Below are positions 48,847 to 56,932 of a stretch of 64,000 nucleotides of DNA, piece by piece. A program made the position numbers and the translations under genes. This stretch comes from Hydractinia symbiolongicarpus. Lineage: Eukaryota; Cnidaria; Hydrozoa; Anthoathecata; Hydractiniidae. Location of the stretch: NCBI RefSeq assembly GCF_029227915.1, contig NC_079881.1, forward strand, positions 18,015,501 to 18,079,500, in the 5' to 3' direction. The notes beneath the pieces were generated by a model. It was given only the letters and a program-made list of their open reading frames with translations. It searched no databases and was not told where the DNA came from. Position 1 is the first letter of the stretch, and every line of letters starts with the position of its first letter.

Positions 48847-49134
48847 CACCACAATGATGAACTCAACCTGTTAGGTCTTTAGAAATAAGCTAGAGGTTGT
48901 ACTCCTCTAGAGAAAATGCCTCTAAAAGCACAATTCTCCCTTACAAGGATTTAATTAAAAAATATAAAAAAATAAAAAGGACACAACACATTTGAAAAGA
49001 TGAACAGAACTTTAACCAAGGGCAGGTAGGTTTCGACCCATATTTCTGAACCTAAGTACCCTGGATGTCTAGCTGGGTCACCTCGAAGAGGTCCGCGGAC
49101 GGTCATGAGCAGAAACTAGACATCCCTATCTTCC
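48847..49134 (+). repeat. SINE-like structured repeat A, copy 2
   Basis: Homologue of 29425-29716. The 5' hairpin is CTAGAGG...CCTCTAG, the B-box-like block is GGTTTCGACCC, and the 3' stem is GGATGTCTAG (49063-49072) with CTAGACATCC (49116-49125). Two A-T pairs of copy 1 are G-C pairs here, with pairing kept. It lies inside the CACTA element, just past the 3' end of the USP reading frame, on the other strand. Confidence 0.6.
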
Positions 49135-49271
49135 TAAAGCAAACTTTGACCACTTTCTGTTCAACTGTGCTATTTTTTTTTAACTCAGGTAATAAGTAGA
49201 GTCGTTACTCTCCAAAGACAAGACTGAGTGTAGTCAACCGCCCCTTGCTGACTCACTCGGTTAAAATATTC

Positions 49272-50329
49272 TTACCTCAGCTCTTCTAAAAAGAAAACAT
49301 ATGACTCGTGACTATTAATAAGGCGGTCAACACAGAAAATTACTGCTCTATCGTTGCAATGTATCCACCTGTGAACCATTTGGTCGAAGGCTATGGTTGT
49401 GTAGTGACCATTATTTAAGTTGCCGCAATGGTTGATAATAGCCCTTAATTGAAAATTTTTACGAAATTTCACTTCTCCATCTACGGTAACAGGTATGGAA
49501 AGGGTACCAGGGTAAGCAGTAATACGAGAGGCAATTTTTGACACAACGCCGTTGGCACTGGCAAAACGTTTTAGCTGTAAAATGAGATGGGAACCGCACA
49601 ACACTACCTCTTTTTCAACTAGAGCAGTTTGATGAGCGTTGCAAACATGGCAGAAGTAGGCATTGGTGTCTGACAACTCCTCGCTTTCAAAGAAATTATC
49701 TAAGGAAGATTGTAACGTAGGGTGCAGAGAAAGTTGGATGCATGGTGTTAAAACTTCTGAGGAGCTGGTATTATCACATGAATTGCAAGTGGTTGATGTC
49801 TTGATGCCAATACTAAAAAGACTTCCAAGAAATGGAAATTCTAATGACAGACCAGGTAGAAGATATTCAAGAACCTCGGGACGTCGTGCTGAGCAAAGAT
49901 ATTTAATGCACTTCCCTTCGCAGCTGAGATATGATGTTTCATAGCACGCAAAAAATTGGAGGGATCAACTGGACTTCTAGAAACAGCCAAACTTTGAAGA
50001 ACACCTACAAATGCTTTGCCTAACTTTGAGGTTGTTTTGCTGACAGAAATGGCTTCTTTAACTTTTGGAAGGTTATAAAAACATTGTAAGATTGAGTTTG
50101 CATAACATGTGCTTCCCAAGTTTTTTAGACCGCTATTCCTAAAATCAGGGTTAGATGGCAATGCGATTGTTGTTTTGGAAGACCTTGTAGCAAGTTTTCC
50201 GGGTTTTTTGATTTTACAAGATTTTGTGTGACTTGCGGAAGATTTCTCAAGGGTTTTTGATTTCTTACATTCCATATTTATAACAGAAGAAACTTCAGGA
50301 ATGATTGGGGCCTTTCCAGGCTCAACCAA
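49272..50329 (-). pseudogene. Ubiquitin-specific protease (C19) domain
   Basis: Cys box GLKNLGSTCYANSILQCFYN (Cys codon 50105-50107). It is followed by KLGKAFVGVLQSL and QHDVPRFL, the usual USP spacing. One frameshift near 49875 leads on through LEYLLPGLSLEF, a zinc ribbon (CNSC near 49765 and CHVC near 49650), LILQLKRFA, then the His box NCGNLNNGHYTTIAF (His codon 49404-49406), WIHCNDRAV with the third catalytic position, and SYVFFLEEL at the end. Length of about 340 residues fits a compact USP core. A Lys/Ser-rich linker precedes it. USPs cleave ubiquitin from proteins, and such a domain in a retroelement could protect its protein from the proteasome or process the polyprotein. That role is inference. 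The stop lies in CTGAGGTAAGAAT, a good splice donor, so a further exon is possible. Confidence 0.8.
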
Positions 50330-51300
50330 GTGGTAGAATTTCGAGACATCAAGATGTAAAAAGAAGCACTCATGGAGATAAAAGTTAGGGCTTTTAATAG
50401 GGAACGTACAGGCTTGTTAGGGAAGCCAAGGCGACGAAAACAGGTCCTTACTGATTCTGAACAGAAACCCCTTGCACCCACCTCAATTGCAAAGAAATGC
50501 ACGATCCATCCATTGTTTTTCATAGCATAACAAAGTGAAAAATATTTGTTAAGCTTTCGTTTGTGCCAATATTCCGTGTTCTCTTCACATGGACAAGTCA
50601 GTTCTACCATAATTACAGGTTTGGAAGAACTGGATATTAATAACACGTCTGGGCGTAGTTGTGTTATTGCAATGTATGGTGGAACAACTAAAACGGAATC
50701 TAAATCTGACAGTACTTTCCAATCGGAAGCAAGGTGAAGAAGGCCTGGACACTTTGTATGCCTCTTCTTATATGGTTGACCGGCCGCAATAAAATTAATT
50801 TTGTTGCACTTGGAAACCTTGAGAGGTTTATATGATACCAAAACTCTTTTAATGCCTTAACCAAAACTATTAAAACCGAGTTGTGACGGTATGTGTATCT
50901 ACCCTGCGTAAGGGAGGTCCTACAGGCACCCAATATGTGAGAGACATGAGGATGGTTTCTTGCACAGAATGCAACTTTTGTCTTTCTCAATTCACCATCT
51001 CACAAGATTGGTTGGAGAGGGAAGGGTGTCGTAGGTTGCCCCTATACAAAAGGAAGTTAGACATTGTGGCAATGAAAGAATTGTTCTCCAAGACAAATCA
51101 TTTTTCACATAGAAGCACCATTTTGTCCAATTGCCTTGCAAATGCAACTGTTCAGCTCTGGCATTGTAAATATCTTCTTCATTTTCTTGGCAGATTTGCG
51201 AACACATGCAAGACTTTTCAGGGGAAGAGGACAAGGCGATGTCGAGGAATATAAGGAAATGTTGGAAATTGAATAATGTAGTTTTAACCATTTCCTAATG
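50278..51300 (-). pseudogene. Zinc finger and restriction-like endonuclease (RLE)
   Basis: From about 51260 the frame reads NWTKWCFYVKNDLSWR and YDTLPSPTNLVRW, the block before the finger. Then KVAFCARNHPHVSHILGACR and GRYTYRHNSVL (50985-50880) form the degenerate Cys/His finger; its first Cys pair is incomplete. After a frame change at about 50840 the PD-(D/E)xK-type endonuclease reads LRPDVLLIS, VIMVELTCPCEE, KRKLNKY and FAIEVGARGFCSE, with SFYILMSRNSTTW at its end. RPD...ELT...KRxxKY is the catalytic signature of endonucleases in R2, NeSL and related elements, which nick the target DNA so that its 3' end primes reverse transcription. Only one or two bases of frameshift separate the end of this domain from the linker leading to the USP. 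Confidence 0.75.
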
Positions 51301-52782
51301 AAAAAAGAAAATCTTTGCTCTAGTTTGGTGATAGTAGATAGAGAAACTTCATAAATTAATAATGGCCAGCGGATTCTGGGAATTAACAGATGGTGTAAAA
51401 CCAAACCTTATGGACCCCTTTATGAAGGGACCTGTCTATAGATATAAGCTTGTCTTCGGCATCATTTAGAAATAATTGTATTGCAGCAGAATCAGACAAG
51501 GATGAGTTTATTGTTCAGCCTAAAAACCTAATTAGATTAGAATGATTGGATGGAATTTTTTCGCTGCCAACTGTAAACGGTGAACTTTGAACGACTTTTC
51601 CCTTATTAATAACAATGCTGCGTGATTTAGAAGGCCTAAACGACATGCCTACCCAATCAAGAGCTGTTGTACACCTGTTTAATAAATTTTGAGTACTTGG
51701 AATTGACGTGGACATTAAGAATATATCATCCATAAAAGCTTTTATTGGGGGTTGGTCTGGGATTTTGCTTTTATTACCTTCAGTATAAATAAGGGTGGGG
51801 GGTAACAAACACATATTCAATAATAACGTTTGTAGTTGCAAGAAATAGTATAATGGAAAGTGTACAGCCGATAAAAATTCCCCTACAGTGTTGATGCCAA
51901 CTGGATGGAGCAGAAGCCGAAAAAGACTTACTCCACAGGCTGTCGTAGTATAGCTGTATGAGCCCTATCCAGGATTCTGGTACACCATAGCGTCTGAGAG
52001 CCATAAAAATCAGCTTGTGCGGAACTGAAGGGTACGCATTAGCAATATCAAGCCATATGGCTGAAAGTGAAAAATGTTGTGCCTTCGCATTCTTCGCATT
52101 CAAGTGTGGACCAAACAAGAGACATGTGTTCCCAGCACCCCAGAACTTTTTCCATACAACCTTTTTAAATGGAAGTATTAATGAAGTCGTTTTTCTTTAT
52201 AATATGCGATTCTAACCGCTTGGAAATCAAACTAAAAAAGAGCTTTCCTTCAACATTCAGAAGAGCTATGGGGCGAAAATCCTTTATGTTGGATAGACAA
52301 GGTGTGTTGTTTTTAGGTATGTAAACTTCTGATGCAATTCTCCATTGCACAGGAATAAAAGACTTCTTTAGACAAGCTTGAAAAATGTTAAACAGAAACG
52401 ATGCAATATGAGGACAATTCTTATATACTGTATAAGGAATTTGATTCAGCCCAGAAGAAGAAGCATTTCTACGAGAATGTAGGACAGCTTGGAAATCCTT
52501 GAACTTTAGCTTGGAAGAATCGAAAGCTGAGACTAGATTTGGTGGTGAAGGCAATCCAGGAAGATCTGAAAGAGGTATATGGCGTGAAGGATCGTTCAAG
52601 CTTGAATGTTTGTGTGAATCCATTTCGTCCTGGGCAACTTCAAGTTTTATTGAACATTTAGGATCTAAAATATTTTTTCCAGCCTGATAAGGATTCTTAG
52701 AGAAAGCTCGGCGTGCATTCGAGATTTTCCAACGTCTTTTCCTATTCCGCTCACCTCTGCGAAGTAACCTTAACGTAGCCAT
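51105..52782 (-). pseudogene. Reverse transcriptase of the RT-RLE-USP element
   Basis: An ATG at 52782 starts a basic leader, then PYQAGKNIL, FQAVLHSRRNASSSGLNQIP and FRPIALLNVEGKLFFSLI (RT blocks 0-2). Two frame changes (near 52160 and 52110) precede AIWLDIANAYPSVPHKLI with the first catalytic Asp. WHQHCRGIFIGCTLSIILF follows, then after another change PPIKAFMDDIFLMS with the catalytic FMDD near 51730, WVGMSFRPSKSRSIVINKGK and, near 51400-51290, PRIRWPLLIYEV and FFIRKWLKL of the thumb. Order and wording fit the NeSL/R2 group rather than Jockey or RTE types. Frameshifts are scattered and short. Confidence 0.8.
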
Positions 52783-52879
52783 TATATCATATATATGTTA
52801 AAATTAGAAAACTGTAAAAAAATTTAAAAAGTGTGAAATATAAATGTTGATGAACATTAATGCTTACTTATTCTTATGT

Positions 52880-53098
52880 TGAATAAAGAGTCATTTTGAA
52901 TCTCCACGGGAATCCACGCTTAATGACTCGCGCGCAGGTTTCACAAATGAGTCTTTAGAAGAATAAAAATGTCTCGCGCGCAATTTTCACAAATGACTCT
53001 TCAAAAGAATCAAAAAGACTCTCGTAGGCGTGCCGATATAGGCACTGGCGAATGACTCACTTCTTAGTGTCGAATTGACACCGCTAAAATTCTCAGTG
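52880..53098 (-). repeat. Right terminal inverted repeat and subterminal motifs
   Basis: The TIR occupies 53066-53098, ending GCTAAAATTCTCAGTG. Between 52880 and 53065 at least seven AGTCA/TGACT motifs occur (for example AAGAGTCATTTTG, AATGACTCGCGCGC, AATGACTCTTC), two of them next to TCTCGCGCGCAATTTTC-like repeats. This is the counterpart of the left end. Confidence 0.8.
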
Positions 53099-53642
53099 TG
53101 GGAGATGGTGACTCTTCGTCGTATGGTAATGTTGTTGCTAGCAAACCATATGAAGCATATGACATAGAACTCGAGAAATTGGAGTCTGTTGGTCATATAC
53201 AAAAACTTTTTGGAACTAAACTATGCAAGCGACGCAAGGAAAAGCATAATGGGATGAAGCTGACAGGCCATGGCAAACTAACTGAAGTTGCAGTTAATGC
53301 CATGCAAAATTATTTTGGTATGGCCATACGTCAAACATCAGCTTTAAAGTCATTAAATGATAAAGAAAAGGTGTACCGAATGAAAAAAAACATTTGAGCA
53401 GTTTTGTACCACTGTACTGATTTCCCTGGCACAACTCGTCGCCACATACTATGCCCAACCGGTCCAATAGCTGGTGTAAGTGGAAAAAGTCAGGAGCATT
53501 AGTTGACAATTCCTACAAACCAAAAGTAAACTTGCCAGTTTGGATATAAGATATTGTAAGGAAAGACTTTGAGGAATTAGCGATGCTAAAATTTTGAAAA
53601 AGTTTACCTACGGAAGGACACAGAACGGTAATGAGAGTCTGA
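53099..53642 (+). pseudogene. Mutator-like transposase, middle part
   Basis: Resumes the host gene exactly after the CACTA element: GDGDSSSYGNVVASKPY (with the second acidic catalytic region), ESVGHIQKLFGTKLCKR, LTGHGKLTEVAVNAMQNY and FGMAIRQTSALKSL. After a stop at 53395-53397 it reads YHCTDFPGTTRRHILCPTGP, WCKWKKSGALVDNSY and KPKVNLPVWI, then in a further frame YGRTQNGNESL near 53615-53640. All blocks are in the order found in intact family members. The frame is then cut by repeat B. Confidence 0.8.
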
Positions 53643-53813
53643 GAATAGGAGTAACTACATCGGAATGCAGATAAAACTAGTCTTTTAAGCCGGAAAGTTT
53701 AATAAAAAAAGGTTTCTCTCCAAAGAATAAGAAGCCTCTAGAGAACTTCTCTATTCTCCCTTTATAGGGATAATCGGAAAGCTAATGGATTTCGACTGTA
53801 CTGAAACAAACAC
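53643..53813 (+). repeat. SINE-like repeat B, copy 1, inserted in the Mutator-like gene
   Basis: 171 bp starting GAATAGGAGTAACTACATCG and ending ACTGAAACAAACAC, 176 bp in its second copy at 54972-55147. Inside are a hairpin-type TTTCTCTCCAAAGAATAAG, CTCCCTTTATAGGGATAA and a B-box-like TGGATTTCGACT. It separates Asn-Glu-Ser-Leu from the Asn-Val-Ile-Trp that follows in the family, so it is an insertion. It shares block order with repeat A, suggesting a distant common origin. Confidence 0.75.
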
Positions 53814-54177
53814 AACGTAATTTGGTTAAGGTGTCCCAGAAATATATTCTTACAAAAAGCTTCTTTCCAAAAAGGGAGTTAATTCTGCCGTATTGAATTT
53901 TAATGAGGGAACAGCTGGTGTTAAAAGAGTCTTAAATTTTTTGAATCTTAAAATTGGAGCTAAAACCATTTTGTCATCATCTCGTAAGGATAAAACCCGC
54001 TTGTCGAATATGGATAGAAAAGACACTTTAAAGGTTAAAAATAGAAGAAGAAAATTGAGAGATATTAGAAAAGGTTGGGTGGACAAAGAGAACAACCCAT
54101 CCGCGCCAAAAGATTTAATGATATTCATAAAACGCAAATTTGCCGTTTCTTTTATGATTATCATTAAAAAGTTATAA
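53814..54177 (+). pseudogene. Mutator-like transposase, C-terminal part
   Basis: NVIWLRCPRNIF follows the SINE-like insertion. One frame later comes AVLNFNEGTAGVKRVLNFLN, then LKIGAKTIL and a strongly basic tail (RKDKTRLSN, KVKNRRRKLRDIRKGW, VDKEN), as in the C-terminus of this transposase group. Stop at about 54175. Confidence 0.75.
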
Positions 54178-54971
54178 TAACGTTCATCAACAACCGTGTA
54201 CGCTATTACATCCATCACTAACCGTGTTGAATATTGCCGTACAAGTGAAAGCATGTCCAACAGGAACTTTCAAAATGGCTTCACGTGTGTCTACCGCATC
54301 TGAAAATGAATCCTCATCCACAATGACAACGTCAACGTCTTCATCGACTGCTAATAAAACTAAAGGCAAAAAAATTTTCCTGATTGAAGCAACAAGTGAA
54401 GGCTGAGCTTTATTGTGAAGTGAAGTGAGGGGCTTTCTCATTCTTCAGCTTTTCACCTTTATTTTTACTGTCTGATTCACCAAATGCTCATACCTATTTG
54501 CTATTATTTTACTACCTAATTAAGTTACCGTATTAAACCCACTCTAGCAAAACAATTAGATATTTTTTGTTGAAGTTAGCTGCTGTAGCTAACTAGCTAG
54601 CTAGCTAGTAGAGAGAAGCCCTTTAAATATCCTTTACAGAAAGCTCTGTTTTACTGGGGATAGTTATCTAGCTAGACTTCCAATAACTTCTAATAAATTT
54701 TCTGTATGAAACTGTTGTTGATGGTAGTGCAATGCAGGAGTTATTTTGCTTGTTTCATTCTTTTCAATTCTCTCTCGTATTTGAAAATACACCTTTTACG
54801 ATAATTCGGGAAAACTAAAACTTCATCACAGTGTATGTTGCCATCGGAGGAGGTAAACATCACACTTTTATAAGAGTTTATTAAGGAGAAAACGCGTTCT
54901 TTCGTGATAACTTTTCTTTCCGCCTTTTGTTTTTAATGAAAAGTACACATAAGTTGTATCTTATTATTAGG
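54178..54971. other. No recognisable gene
   Basis: A TAGC microsatellite patch lies at 54580-54610. No matching end of the Mutator-like element was identified. Confidence 0.4.
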
Positions 54972-55147
54972 GAATAGGAGTAACTACATCGCAATGCAGA
55001 TAAAACTAGTCTTTTAAGACGGAAAGTTTAATTAAAAAAAGGAGGTTTCTCTCCAAAGAATAAGAAGCTGCTGGAGAACTTCTGCATTCTCCCCTTTACA
55101 GGGATAATCGAAAAGTTAATGGATTTCGAGTGTACTGAAACAAACAC
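54972..55147 (+). repeat. SINE-like repeat B, copy 2
   Basis: Second full copy of the 53643-53813 repeat, closely similar along its whole length and in the same orientation. The different flanks define both ends of the unit. Confidence 0.8.
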
Positions 55148-55365
55148 CTATGAATGTGGAAACACGAGGATTGGTGAAATTCACTTATGCTTGGGATCTG
55201 GTGCGGGCCCTTGAGTAAGCATCCCCTGCCTCCTGCAAGACACCAGCCACATTCATTGACACCGTCCGCCAAAACCAATAACTTTTGTTAAACTTTGGAA
55301 AAAGAAAAGTCGACAGCTGCAAATCGTATCGTTGTTGCTTTTACCTACTGACACAGAGCCCAGGG

Positions 55366-55542
55366 CTAAGAGAGGTAGACTTGGAACCCAGCCCTTAGAG
55401 AGGTTGTGACAAAGAATAAAAAGCAGCAAACCTGGAAACAGAAAAGCTTTCTGACCTTAGACATGAACACTTGAGAAATCGTATCGTAATGCTTGGGCTG
55501 ACCAAGAAACCGCCCCTTAGAAAGGTAGACTTGGAACCCAGC
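55366..55542 (+). repeat. 27-bp direct repeat pair in a local duplication
   Basis: 55366-55392 and 55516-55542 share AGGTAGACTTGGAACCCAGC, preceded by CTAAGAGA or CTTAGAAA. A shorter AAATCGTATCGT pair at 55321 and 55480 keeps similar spacing, so a segment of about 150-160 bp was probably duplicated. Confidence 0.6.
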
Positions 55543-56932
55543 GGCGGCAACCCAGAAAAGCATTACATATCGTCTTGAGCTTAAACAAGTAATTCACTTC
55601 ACCACCCAGTCAACTTTTATGCTTCGAAATCCGCCACACTCCATTCTTTGGAAGGAGTTATCAATCGTCTCGAGATTGCAACTGAAGACCCGTCCTAACA
55701 TTAACGTTTCCTGAAAATTTGAAAGAAATTGATACGAAGGAAGTTAAAAAACTTGAGAAAACACGCTTTCGTCTCTAACAAACTCTTATAAAAAAAAGTT
55801 TTTTACCTCCATTTCCGATATTGTAAAACGATGGAGAGCCGTAGGAATTCATGTACAATTGAATTATCGTAAAGGTGTATTGCGACTTTATAAATGAATT
55901 CCGTTGCTTACATTTCCAGCAGCAGCCTCTTTTGGCTCTGGCATTGTTGTGGCAGGAAAATTTTTTGCGGCACTAGGTGAAGCAAAGTTATTTTCAGTCC
56001 ATTTCGTTACACAAAGGCATTGTTTTGTTGGGACTTGAATTCAAATAAATTAGAAATCCACACTCGATAATAGTTTAAAACCTCAAACGATGTTCCCATA
56101 ACAAAAAATTGACAGGAAAAGACCTCTTTTCTCCAAATTCTAGCATCTTTTTTCCTACCACGCAAATTCCAGAGCCAAAGAGCTTACCGCTACAAAGTAA
56201 ACAAATAACGTCACAATGAAATTAATCTATGTTTTTGCGTACCTACTTTGCTATTGAGGTTGCCGACTCACCATAAAAAGGCATAAAAACTTGGGAATCT
56301 TTTGGGTAAGTTTGGTGTTTTTAAAAAACCTCCAAATTTCACTTAAAAAAGCCTGCATCCATTTGAAAAGTTAAAAAAAACATTGTGTGATGTGGAATTG
56401 TGTGTGCTAGACTTTCCTAGTTACAGGAATGTTACTTACATAACACTTTATTAAGAGCAGGACACTGAGCCTTGTATCTTAAGAGTCCTTCATCTAATCT
56501 TGATAAAAAACATAATGGTAGATCCATAGCGATGGTGTATATAATGAACCTAGTTTGTTGGCGTATATACAGTTCTCAAAAAAGGCTTCATTTGGTACAA
56601 TGTCCTCGATATATTATAGTAAACTGCGGTATGAGGATGTTGAAAGCCAATACAGTGTTCCTTTAAAAAATTCTGTATGTTCTTGGTTTCACAGCTTAAT
56701 AATGTCATGTCTAACAATGTAGCTAATATGTTCTGTAAATTATAAAAAACAAGTAAACGAAGTTGTTGTGCCACGGGTGGAGTTTTTTTAGTAAAAAAGT
56801 AAAAGGATTATATTTAAGTTTAGTAGAGAGGGGTCTGGCAATATTTCTCAAGACAAACACCAAAATGGTTTGTTGATAAGATAAACAATTTTTAACCATT
56901 TTTAACCATTTTTTATCCTTTTCGTCTTTTAG
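55543..56932. other. No supported gene
   Basis: Frames at 56472-56666 (plus) and 56550-56947 (minus) are short and domain-free. Upstream exons of the gene at 56933 may be hidden here. Confidence 0.35.

Larger units (their letters stand above)
49272..52782 (-). mobile_element. Retroelement polyprotein RT-RLE-USP (R2/NeSL-like, 5'-truncated)
   Basis: Reading the minus strand from 52782 to 49272, domains follow in the order reverse transcriptase, thumb region, CCHC-like zinc finger, restriction-like endonuclease and ubiquitin-specific protease. Each is joined to the next by small frameshifts rather than by unrelated sequence, so one original polyprotein is the simplest reading. The N-terminal DNA-binding zinc fingers expected of this clade are absent, because the frame begins at an ATG with an in-frame TAA 18-20 bases upstream. 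The reading frame starts 316 bp inside the right end of the CACTA element. Six or more frame breaks make the copy inactive. Confidence 0.75.
38002..53098 (+). mobile_element. 15.1-kb CACTA/EnSpm-type transposon
   Basis: The ends are imperfect 33-bp inverted repeats that start CACTGAGAATTTTAGC (38002 onward, and as reverse complement ending at 53098). Four mismatches occur over 33 positions. Inside both ends are clusters of AGTCA/TGACT motifs, the subterminal-repeat pattern of CACTA elements. A TG dinucleotide lies on each side (38000-38001 and 53099-53100). Deleting the element plus one TG gives TAC TTG GGA GAT GGT GAC, which restores the Tyr-Leu-Gly-Asp-Gly-Asp of the Mutator-like host gene, so the borders are exact. 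The cargo is a transposase-like gene, a PB1/SAMD3-like gene, a zinc-finger remnant and an RT-endonuclease-USP reading frame. The genes are frameshifted, so this copy is inactive. Strand is given by the transposase. Confidence 0.85.

Noticed and set aside
49063-49125. Hammerhead-ribozyme-like end (GAAA before CTAGACATCC)
   Set aside because: The CTGATGA core is missing, and the 29.4-kb copy has GGAA at the GAAA position, so the catalytic core is not conserved although the stem is.
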